A DNA stretch of 44,594 nucleotides from Longimicrobium sp. (GTDB taxonomy: Bacteria; Gemmatimonadota; Gemmatimonadetes; Longimicrobiales; Longimicrobiaceae), in NCBI GenBank assembly GCA_036387335.1, contig DASVTZ010000059.1, positions 1 through 44,594 on the forward strand, written 5' to 3'. A program made the translations under genes and the position numbers. Positions within the stretch are counted from its first letter, which is position 1. The number at the start of each line of letters is the position of its first letter. The notes under the pieces were generated by a model. The model saw nothing but the letters and a program-made list of their open reading frames with translations. It searched no databases and was not told the origin of the DNA. This document shows, in pieces, positions 32,470 to 40,052 of this stretch.

Positions 32470-32964
32470 TCACCTCCCGGACCGGCGTGGCGGGGCTGCC
32501 TGGAGCTCGTACAGGTTCATTTCCTGGCTCATGTCCACGACATCGTCGATCAGCTCACGCCGGCGGTCTCGCTCGACCTTGTACCGGAGCAGATCCGCGA
32601 GCCGGATGCGGCGATGGGAGCCCGCCATGCGCGCGGGCAGACGGCCCGAGTCGACGAGCTTGGTGATGTGGGGCCGGGAGACTCCGAGGAGTGAGGCAGC
32701 CTGAGTCGTCGTCACCTCCGGGGCGGCGGAGACGAGCGCCACCACGTGACCGACCGATGCCTCGTAGAGCAGCGTCGCCACCATGTCCACCACGGCTGGA
32801 GGAAGGGCGGCCTTGAACCCACCTGGCGCACTGACCGTTACCGTTGTTCCCTCGGGCAGCCCCTGAAGGGCGGCGGCGCTGCGCTCGGCCTCCTGACGAT
32901 CGATCCCGGTGGCGGACGGGTCCAGAGCGCCAAGGAGCTCGCGGGTAGATTCTACGGTTGCCAT
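32470..32964 (-). CDS. Antitoxin-like protein with excisionase-type helix-turn-helix
   Basis: The 164-aa protein contains a MerR/excisionase-type DNA-binding segment at about 85-130 (TTTQAASLLGVSRPHITKLV, then DSGRLPARMAGSHRRIRLAD). The N-terminal 80 residues include VTVSAPGGFKAALPPAVVDM. The C-terminal helix (RRRELIDDVVDMSQEMNLYE) is the likely toxin-binding part. Proteins of this layout are antitoxins for PIN-domain toxins encoded directly downstream; here only a toxin stub remains (32386-32451). The gene is therefore an orphan antitoxin, perhaps still an autorepressor. Confidence 0.8.
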   Translation of the reverse strand: MATVESTRELLGALDPSATGIDRQEAERSAAALQGLPEGTTVTVSAPGGFKAALPPAVVDMVATLLYEASVGHVVALVSAAPEVTTTQAASLLGVSRPHITKLVDSGRLPARMAGSHRRIRLADLLRYKVERDRRRELIDDVVDMSQEMNLYELQAAPPRRSGR

Positions 32965-33048
32965 GTTCCCGGCCTCGTGCGTTGGTGTGATCCCAAATAT
33001 AGCACCCGGGTCACCGCAAACGCAACAAACGAAACACGGATGGCCGGT

Positions 33049-33390
33049 TCAGAACACCCAGGTGATGACGGCGATGGTGGCGCCGAGGACGAGGGTGGCG
33101 GCCTGGAGGGCGAGGCCGGCGGTGCGGGCGTGCGCGTCCAGCTTGCGGGCGGCGGCTTCCTCTTCCTGCGCGCGGATCAGCTGCTGGTGCTGGCAGAAGG
33201 TCAGCATGCGGAAGTCGGCCTCGGTGAGCTGCGCGGCTCCCGATGCGGCGGCGCGCTGGGCCAGCGCGTCGCACTCGGCGGGGATGGCGACGGGGCGGGG
33301 CTCGTACGACGGCATCTGGACTGAGGGCGCGTAGCATCCGCCGAGCAGCAGGAGCGCGGCGGGGATGGCGAGGGTGCGGAACTGGCGCAT
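33049..33390 (-). CDS. Small lipoprotein with C-terminal membrane helix
   Basis: The 113-aa protein begins MRQFRTLAIPAALLLLGGCY, a lipoprotein signal with lipobox LLGGC (Cys19). The middle is polar and helical (CDALAQRAAASGAAQLTEAD) and contains two further Cys. A hydrophobic segment near the C-terminus (LALQAATLVLGATIAVITWVF) may be membrane-embedded. The family is unknown. It precedes no partner gene on its strand and is separated from the GH3 gene by 81 bases, so co-transcription is possible. Confidence 0.78.
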   Translation of the reverse strand: MRQFRTLAIPAALLLLGGCYAPSVQMPSYEPRPVAIPAECDALAQRAAASGAAQLTEADFRMLTFCQHQQLIRAQEEEAAARKLDAHARTAGLALQAATLVLGATIAVITWVF

Positions 33391-33471
33391 CGGCGGGGTC
33401 TCCCGGGGGCGGCGGAGGGGGGTGAGGAACCCCGCGAAGGTACGCCCCGGCGCACGGTCGCGGCAAGGTGC

Positions 33472-35250
33472 TCAGCGCGCGCCGGGGAGCGTCACCGGGA
33501 GGCGCCCGCGGAATGGTTCGGCTCCGGTGAGCGCGCGGGCGGCGGCGCTCTCGGTGACGCCGGTGGGGCCCCAGGCGAGGACGTAGGTGCCCACGGCCGG
33601 GAAGGCGCTGCGCAGGTACGGGCTCCCCAGCGACACGACGACGGTCGGGATTCCGGACGACGCGGCGGACTGCACGAACGGCGCGAACCCGCCGCCCACG
33701 CCGAGCGCCGCGTACTGGAGCGGCGCCACCTCCGCGCTCACCAGCAGGAGGTCGGCGGCGCGGGCGCGCTCGCGCAGCCGCGCAAAGGTTGCCGCGGACG
33801 TGCCGGGGCTGACGCGGACGTGCTCCGCCACCACGCCGCCGGCTACGAGGCCGCTCTGCAGCGTGGCGCCGCCGGGGCCGCGTCCGCTGCGGGTATAGGT
33901 GACGTGAAGAACGCGCATCCCCCGGCGCAGCGGGAGGAGGCGCCGCTCGTCGCGCTCAAGGACGATGGAGCGCTCCGCCACCTGACGCGCGACGTCGCGG
34001 TGCGCGGCCGTCCCCACACGCGCGGCGAGCTGGGCTGCATCCACCCGCGCGCCGCGCTGCAACCCGGCGACAGCCTTGGCGGCGAGGACCCGGCGGGCCG
34101 CGTCGTCGATGCGCGCGCGGGGGATGCGTCCCGACTCAACGGCGCGGACGATGGCGGCGATTACGTCCTCGGGGCCGGGCGGCTGCAGGAGGACGTCCGC
34201 GCCCGCCAGGAGCGCGAGGATGCTGGCCTCGGCCGGGGTGTGGTCGCGGGTGACGGCGCCCATGTTGAGCGCATCGGTCACCACCAGTCCGCTGAAGCCC
34301 AGGTCGCGGCGCAGCACCCCGGCCGTCATGCGCGGCGAGAGCGACGCGGGCGCGGCTTGCGGCCCTTCCAGCCCCACGGCCGCGATGTGCCCCACCAGCA
34401 CCCCCGCCATCCCATCGTGCACCGCGCGCCGAAAGGGGACCATCTCCACGTCGAAGAGCCGCGCCGAGTCCGCGGGGACGATCACGCGGCCCACGTGGCT
34501 GTCCGTGCGCGTGCCGCCGTGCCCGGGAAAGTGCTTGCCGATGGCGAGAAGGCCGCCCTCCTGCGCGCCCCGCGCCCACGCGCTCCCCAGCCGCGCCACG
34601 AGCGCCGGGTCCTCGCCAAAGGAGCGGACGTTGATGATGGGGTTCGCGGGGTCCGACTGCACGTCGAGGATGGGGCCGAGCGTGGCGTGGATCCCCACCG
34701 CGCGCGCCTCGGCGGCGGTGGCGCGGCCGGCGGCGCGGGCGAGGCTCTCGTCGTTCGCCGCGCCGAAGGCCATCGCCGGGGGCATGGGGGTGCCGCCGGG
34801 GCGCAGGCGCATCCCGGGCCCCGTCTCCAGGTCCGAGATGACGAGGAGCGGCACGCGCGCACGCCCCTGCGCCGCGTTCAGCTTGGCGGCGATGGCGGCC
34901 GGCGTGCCGGTGGAGATGATGACCCCGCCCACCCGCTCCACCCCCGCCCACCGCGCCAGCCGGTCCGCCTCCTCGGGCGCCTCGCCGACCGACTTGCCGG
35001 AGATCCAGGGGAAGACGAGCTGCGCCACCCGCTCGCGCAGCCCCATCTCGGCGAGCCGGGCATCCACCCACGCGCGCCCCTCCGCGTCCAGCGGGAGCGG
35101 CGCGACGGCGGGCCGGGCGGGGGCGTCCGCGCGCGTGTCGCGGGCCGCGGCGCCGGTGCGCTCACCCGCGCGCTCGGCCTGGCCGCACCCCTGCGTAACG
35201 ACGAGGAGGGCCGCGAGGAGCGCGCCTCCTGATTCTCGGAACAACTTCAT
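33472..35250 (-). CDS. Exported glycoside hydrolase family 3 (NagZ-like)
   Basis: From ATG 35250 the product is 592 aa with a hydrophobic signal (MKLFRESGGALLAALLVVTQ followed by GC, possibly a lipobox). The GH3 barrel includes LVFPWISGK, VIISTGTPA, ISDLETGPGMRL, LGPILDVQSDP, and the family-defining KHFPGHGGTRTDSH, whose Asp-Ser-His supplies the histidine used by beta-N-acetylglucosaminidases of this family. VVTDALNMGAV carries the nucleophile Asp. A C-terminal GH3_C-like domain (RSIVLERDERRLLPL, SLGSPYLRSAFP) follows. It probably removes N-acetylglucosamine from cell-wall fragments or chitin outside the cytoplasm. The in-frame start at 35301 would precede the signal peptide and is rejected. 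Confidence 0.9.
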   Translation of the reverse strand: MKLFRESGGALLAALLVVTQGCGQAERAGERTGAAARDTRADAPARPAVAPLPLDAEGRAWVDARLAEMGLRERVAQLVFPWISGKSVGEAPEEADRLARWAGVERVGGVIISTGTPAAIAAKLNAAQGRARVPLLVISDLETGPGMRLRPGGTPMPPAMAFGAANDESLARAAGRATAAEARAVGIHATLGPILDVQSDPANPIINVRSFGEDPALVARLGSAWARGAQEGGLLAIGKHFPGHGGTRTDSHVGRVIVPADSARLFDVEMVPFRRAVHDGMAGVLVGHIAAVGLEGPQAAPASLSPRMTAGVLRRDLGFSGLVVTDALNMGAVTRDHTPAEASILALLAGADVLLQPPGPEDVIAAIVRAVESGRIPRARIDDAARRVLAAKAVAGLQRGARVDAAQLAARVGTAAHRDVARQVAERSIVLERDERRLLPLRRGMRVLHVTYTRSGRGPGGATLQSGLVAGGVVAEHVRVSPGTSAATFARLRERARAADLLLVSAEVAPLQYAALGVGGGFAPFVQSAASSGIPTVVVSLGSPYLRSAFPAVGTYVLAWGPTGVTESAAARALTGAEPFRGRLPVTLPGAR

Positions 35251-35445
35251 CCAACCCCTTACGCTGCGGTGATTCGCCATGGAGCGCGGCGTCCGATGCA
35301 AGCGCCGCGCTCAACTCCCATCGATGCGAGGCGCGGCGTCGGTTGTACGTGCTCCAGGGCCTCCCCGCGGGCGCGGACGGCAAGCGCGGGGCACGGAAGG
35401 TGCGGCGGCGTTTTTCCCGCCGATCACCCCCCCAGGAGGACCGCT

Positions 35446-35628
35446 ATGGACCGTTACAGGATGGATGGTGATGCGCCCCTGATCCGCGAGCGAGGGTTCC
35501 ATCCGGAACAGCTCACGGAAGTGGAGCGCAGGGAGTTCGCGGAAAGGCTGCGCGAGGACGAGGAGCTGCGGGCGTCGGGCGGCGGACGGAGCGAGTACGG
35601 AGAGCTGGAGCCGAGGGGCTGGAGGTAG
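35446..35628 (+). CDS. Small charged 60-aa protein
   Basis: ATG 35446 follows a perfect AGGAGGA at 35434-35440, six bases upstream, one of the strongest ribosome binding sites in the window. The product (MDRYRMDGDAPLIRERGFHP, then EQLTEVERREFAERLREDEE) is highly charged with one long helix and a Gly/Arg/Tyr-rich tail. It contains no Cys, signal peptide or membrane segment. The family is unknown. The strong start signal suggests abundant expression. Confidence 0.75.
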   Translation: MDRYRMDGDAPLIRERGFHPEQLTEVERREFAERLREDEELRASGGGRSEYGELEPRGWR

Positions 35629-36009
35629 GGCAGGGCAGGTGGCATGCAGGCGCGGGTTGTGGGCCTCTCCAGGCGCTCAAACCCCCGCGGCCCGCTCTGC
35701 ATCCCCGCAAATTCCAACCAGTGCAGCGACGCGCTTCCGCCGTGGTGACAAGGCGTTAGGGTGGAAACATGTCGTGCGCCACGAACGGTACGCGCCTTAA
35801 CTTTGTTGACATCGGGCCGTCCGACACGAATAATACCGCATGCCGGGCAGCGGAAAGACGCCGCCCCGACCGCTGAACCGCTTCAGGGCTCCAGGTGCGC
35901 CAGGGCTCTGAATGCGCCAGTACTTGTACTCCGATTTGCCCTGTAGCCGTCCTCCCGCGGCTTCACCCGCCGCACGGTTCCCAGCCTCCACACCCCCGCC
36001 ATCCCCAAC
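35629..36009. promoter_or_regulatory. Leader and promoter region of the multicopper oxidase gene
   Basis: TTGACA (35806-35811) and AATAAT (35829-35834) are spaced by exactly 17 bases, an excellent sigma-70 promoter. Transcription from about 35841 would give a 5' leader near 170 bases before the ATG at 36010. The leader may hold regulation, but no known riboswitch is recognised. Nothing else is seen in this 381-base gap. Confidence 0.75.
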
Positions 36010-37716
36010 ATGCGAGCACACATCGTCGCCGCGGCCCTGCTGGGCGTCGCCGGCGCGGTATCCGCCGAGGCGCAGCGCGCTCCCGACCCGCGGTGCGCGT
36101 TCAAGGAGATCGACGTCGCCCGGTACGGCAACCAGCCGTTCCGCAACCCGCCCGAGATCCGCTCGCGCAACGGCCGCATCGACACCACGCTGGTGGTGCA
36201 GTACACGGACCCGGCCACTACATCGCTGGCGGGGTGCCCGCTGAAGGTGCGCAGCTACTACGGCGCGCTGGTGGGTCCCACCCTTCGCGTGCGCCCCGGC
36301 GACGTGATCGCGCCGCTGCTGGACAACCGCCTGCCGCGTGAGTCGCGGGCACAGGCGGACTCGCAGTTCCTGCAGGAGGACAGCGCGGCGTTCATCACCA
36401 TGCGCCCGTACACCTTCAACACCACCAACCTGCACACGCACGGGCTGCACGTGTCGCCGCGCGGCAACAGCGACAACGTGCTGCTGGCCATCGCGCCGCA
36501 GGAGAAGCAGCGGTACGACATCCGTCTTCCGCCCGACCACACGCGCGGCAGCTACTGGTACCACGCCCACGCGCACGGCTCCACCGCCATCCAGGTGGGG
36601 AGCGCGATGGCGGGCGCGCTGATCGTGGACGACGACCCGCGCACCATCCCCCGCTCGCTGGCCGCGGCCAACGCGGGCGAGAAGGTGATGGTGATCCAGA
36701 CGATGCTGTACGACGCCAACGGCGAGGCGAACGACATCACCGCCTTCTTCCCCGACGGCCCCAGCTCGGACAGCCTGTGCGCCGCGGGAAGCAGCGCCTG
36801 TACCTGGCAGAGCTCCAAGCGGCGAGTGACCATCAACGGGCAGATCGTGCCCGTCATCCGCATGCGTCCGGGTGAGGTGCAGCGCTGGCGCGTGATCGAC
36901 GGGGCGTTCCGCGAGACGGTGGCGCTGCGGCTGGACGGGCACCCGCTCCACGAGATCGCCACGGACGGCATCTACACGGGGCGGATCGACAGCTGGGGCC
37001 CCGGGCAGCCGCTCGTGCTGTACCCCGGCTACCGCAGCGACGTGCTGGTGCAGGCCAGCACCACCCCCGGCACCTACCGGCTGATGGACGACTCCGCCAG
37101 CACCGCGCAGGCGCTGCGGGGCACCCCCGAAGACCCTAACCTGCTCGCGCTGGTGGTGGTGGAGGGGCCGCCCACGACGATGGCGCTCCCCACCGCGGCC
37201 GAGATGGCGGCGCTCGACCCGTTCCCCAACGTGCAGCGCGCCGCCGAGGCGAACGGGGTGCAGGAAGCCGTCTTCAAGCTCGGGAGCGGGCTCAACCCGA
37301 CCGAGAGCCGCAACACCTTCCAGATCAACTACGCGCCCTTCAACGAGACGCGCATCCGCTACCTGGAGCTGAACGACACCGACATGTGGTCGCTGACCAC
37401 CGTGGGCGACGTGCAGCAGAACGGACTTCCGCCGCTGCCCCACGTCTTCCACATCCACATCAACCCGTTCCAGGTGCAGCGCACCAGCCCCAACGGCCAG
37501 CCGCAGTGGGTGTGGAAGGACACGCAGATCGTCCCCCCGGGCGCCACGGTGAACGTGTACACGAAGTACGAGGACTACACCGGCGCCTTCGTGATCCACT
37601 GCCACATCCTGGACCACGAGGACCTGGGGATGATGGAGGTGGTGGAGGTGGTGGAGCGCCTGCCGATCGATCATCCGCGCGGTGGGACGCCGGGGCACGC
37701 GCACGGGAGGAACTGA
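36010..37716 (+). CDS. Secreted multicopper oxidase (laccase-like)
   Basis: The 568-aa protein has a signal peptide (MRAHIVAAALLGVAGAVSAE, cleavage after about 21). All four copper-binding motifs of a three-cupredoxin oxidase are present: HTHGLH (142-147), WYHAHAHG (183-190), HIHINPF (481-487) and HCHILDHEDLGMM (530-542), the last with the type 1 Cys and a Met axial ligand. It would oxidise phenols, metals or similar electron donors with reduction of oxygen to water. It has its own promoter at 35806-35834 and is followed by a tandem-repeat hairpin, then by the tyrosinase gene on the same strand. A His-rich tail (GHAHG) ends the protein. Confidence 0.93.
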   Translation: MRAHIVAAALLGVAGAVSAEAQRAPDPRCAFKEIDVARYGNQPFRNPPEIRSRNGRIDTTLVVQYTDPATTSLAGCPLKVRSYYGALVGPTLRVRPGDVIAPLLDNRLPRESRAQADSQFLQEDSAAFITMRPYTFNTTNLHTHGLHVSPRGNSDNVLLAIAPQEKQRYDIRLPPDHTRGSYWYHAHAHGSTAIQVGSAMAGALIVDDDPRTIPRSLAAANAGEKVMVIQTMLYDANGEANDITAFFPDGPSSDSLCAAGSSACTWQSSKRRVTINGQIVPVIRMRPGEVQRWRVIDGAFRETVALRLDGHPLHEIATDGIYTGRIDSWGPGQPLVLYPGYRSDVLVQASTTPGTYRLMDDSASTAQALRGTPEDPNLLALVVVEGPPTTMALPTAAEMAALDPFPNVQRAAEANGVQEAVFKLGSGLNPTESRNTFQINYAPFNETRIRYLELNDTDMWSLTTVGDVQQNGLPPLPHVFHIHINPFQVQRTSPNGQPQWVWKDTQIVPPGATVNVYTKYEDYTGAFVIHCHILDHEDLGMMEVVEVVERLPIDHPRGGTPGHAHGRN

Positions 37717-37721
37717 GAATG

Positions 37722-37873
37722 GAAGTCCTAAGTGCTAAGTGCTAAGTCCTGAACGGCAGTGCGTGAGTGCGTGAGTGCGTTAGTGCGCTTTCACTTAGCA
37801 CTTAGCACTTAGCACTTAGCACTTAGGACTTAGCACTTAGGACTAGGCACTAGGCACTAGGCACTAGGCACTC
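37722..37873. repeat. Heptamer tandem repeats in opposite orientations
   Basis: Units of AAGTGCT at 37722-37747 (about three) are opposed by TAGCACT-type units (CACTTAG) from 37791 to about 37840. Those pass into decayed variants TAGGACT and then TAGGCAC up to 37873. A run of GTGCGTGA-type units (37757-37788) lies between. The two arms can fold into a long hairpin. No gene is present; the repeat separates the multicopper oxidase from the tyrosinase gene and may limit read-through. Confidence 0.85.
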
Positions 37874-37908
37874 CCCCTTCACCTTCGCCGCAACGAGGAC
37901 ACCGCAGC

Positions 37909-40029
37909 ATGGCAGAAGAGACGCTCACGCGCTGGGAGCGGGTGCAGGCGCTGCTGGATGACGCACACTCCAAGCAACCGGAGTACGCCGGAGCCGGGCG
38001 CTTCTGGCGCGACCTGGAGACGCTGAACGCCGCCGAGATCCACGGGGTGAGGATGGTGGCCCCCGCGCAGGCGGCCGCGCCGGGGGGCGGGTGCGGCTGC
38101 GGAAGCTGCCCGCCGCCCTCGCCGGAGGGCGCGCCGTTCCCCGGCCGCGGCGCCACCTCCGGGCTGATCCGCGGGCTGCGCGGCGAGCCCCCCTTCGACG
38201 GGTCGCGCCTTCCGCGCCTCCCGTGGGGCGGCAAGCGGATGAGCGAGGACGACATCCGCTTCATCAGCGACTGGATCGACGACGGGTGCCCGGCGGAGGA
38301 CTACCGCCACGGGCTGGTGAAGCTGGTGATGCCGGGCCGCACGGAGAAGCTCCCGCGGCTGCGCGTGGACGAGCCCACCGCCCTGCGCCTGCAGCGCGAG
38401 GCGGGGACGGTGTACGGCGGCGGTCAGCAGCAGGGCGCGCGGCCGGAGGTGAAGCAGCGGATGAACCTGGACTGCCTGACGGCGGGCCAGCTGGAGCAGC
38501 TTCGCTTCGCCTTCCGCGAGCTGTACGCGCTCAACAAGTGGCCGCGCGACTACCGCAACTACAACAACCTGGCGCTGATCCACCAGGACCACTGCCAGCA
38601 CGGGTGGGAGCGCTTCCTTCCGTGGCACCGCATCTACCTGTACGAGTTCGAGCAGGCGATGCAGGACGTCTGCCCGGGCGTGACCATGCCGTACTGGGAC
38701 TGGACGATGCCCCAGTACTGCCCCACGCATCCGTACAAGGGGTGGATCATCCCCCAGTCGTTCAAGGCGTACCTGACCGGCGAGGGACTGGCGCTGCTCG
38801 CCGGCAAAGTGGACGACTGGCACCGGTACGCGGACGCGGTGACGGAGAAGCTGGGCGGGGGGCGCCTCTTCCGCTCGCTGCACGACTTCTTCAGCGCGCT
38901 CGAGAAAGCCACGGGAGTGGACTTCAGCCACCGGCCGCTGTCGGACCCGTGGGTGGAGGCGCTGGTCATCGGCAACCCGCTCTGGTACCCGCTGCGCTTT
39001 CCGTCCGAGTACCAGAACAGCGCGGGGGAGTCGCAGACCATCAACGAGCGGATCCACTACCACTATCCAACCGCGCGCGACATGGACGAGATCATGTCGC
39101 TGCGCAGCTGGCGGGACTTCGGCGGGGGGAGCCAGTACAACGACGCCTTCGGGTTCCTCGACCAGAACCCGCACAACACCATGCACATCTGGACCGGGGG
39201 GATGAACCCGGACTACAAGGCGCCGCCGTCGAAGTCCACCGGGGAGGCGCTGAGCCGGGCGTCGTACCTGGAGCGCAACCGCATGGTGACGGTGGCGGGG
39301 CGCCAGTTCCACACGAAGGAGGAGTTCTACGGCTTCAGGAAGGTGCAGTACGGCGACATGTTCAGCAATCTGACCGCCTCCTACGACCCCATCTTCTGGC
39401 CGATCCACGCCAACGTCGACCGGATCTGGTGGGAGTGGCAGCAGCTCAACCCGCACGCGCAGCCCACCGACCTCACCTCCGTGATGACGCCGTGGGGCTA
39501 CACGGCGGGCGACACGCTGGACATCTCGCGCTTCGGCTACGAGTACGTCCGCTGCGCCTTCCCCATTCCGGTGGGGCTGGAGGCGCCGGTGGGGAGGTTC
39601 GTGTCGGACCCGGTTGAGGTGCCGGAGGCGGCGCGCCAGCCGCGGCAGGTGGAGGTGAGGCTGCACCGCGTTCCGCAGCTGGAGCGCTCCTGCTTCGTGC
39701 GCGTCTTCCTGAACCTGCCGGACGCCAATGCGCAGACGCCGGTGGAGGGAGACAACTTCGGCGGCTACCTGGCGGTGTTTGGCCACGGCGAGTGCTACGG
39801 CGGGCCGGGCCACTGCGCCACGCCGGGGCAGCCGCGCCCCTTCGACCTGCGCCCGCGCAGCCACAACACCCCGCGCAACCACCGGGTGAACGTGACGCGC
39901 GCAGCCCGCGCCCTGCTGGACGCCGGCGCCACCACGCTGCAGGTGACGCTGGTGGTGATCGGCGCGGACTACTGCGAAGAGAACGAGCTGCTGAGGCTGG
40001 AAGGGATGTCGCTCAACTTCCTGGACTGA
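37909..40029 (+). CDS. Tyrosinase-family copper oxidase with N-terminal extension
   Basis: The 706-aa protein contains a complete type 3 copper centre. CuA ligands come from [17 protein letters not shown] (candidates His225 or His228, His231 and His240). CuB ligands are His422 and His426 in [11 protein letters not shown], and His500 in [18 protein letters not shown]. The catalytic core runs from about 185 to 515; the rest is a beta-rich C-terminal domain. It would oxidise phenols to quinones. There is no signal peptide. Residues 60-67 contain CGCGSC, and residues 105-130 ([20 protein letters not shown]) resemble the end of a cytochrome-c-like or scaffold segment. The LodA-like gene starts 23 bases later. 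Confidence 0.9.
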   Translation: MAEETLTRWERVQALLDDAHSKQPEYAGAGRFWRDLETLNAAEIHGVRMVAPAQAAAPGGGCGCGSCPPPSPEGAPFPGRGATSGLIRGLRGEPPFDGSRLPRLPWGGKRMSEDDIRFISDWIDDGCPAEDYRHGLVKLVMPGRTEKLPRLRVDEPTALRLQREAGTVYGGGQQQGARPEVKQRMNLDCLTAGQLEQLRFAFRELYALNKWPRDYRNYNNLALIHQDHCQHGWERFLPWHRIYLYEFEQAMQDVCPGVTMPYWDWTMPQYCPTHPYKGWIIPQSFKAYLTGEGLALLAGKVDDWHRYADAVTEKLGGGRLFRSLHDFFSALEKATGVDFSHRPLSDPWVEALVIGNPLWYPLRFPSEYQNSAGESQTINERIHYHYPTARDMDEIMSLRSWRDFGGGSQYNDAFGFLDQNPHNTMHIWTGGMNPDYKAPPSKSTGEALSRASYLERNRMVTVAGRQFHTKEEFYGFRKVQYGDMFSNLTASYDPIFWPIHANVDRIWWEWQQLNPHAQPTDLTSVMTPWGYTAGDTLDISRFGYEYVRCAFPIPVGLEAPVGRFVSDPVEVPEAARQPRQVEVRLHRVPQLERSCFVRVFLNLPDANAQTPVEGDNFGGYLAVFGHGECYGGPGHCATPGQPRPFDLRPRSHNTPRNHRVNVTRAARALLDAGATTLQVTLVVIGADYCEENELLRLEGMSLNFLD

Positions 40030-40052
40030 CCCCGAACCCCGAGAACTCCACG

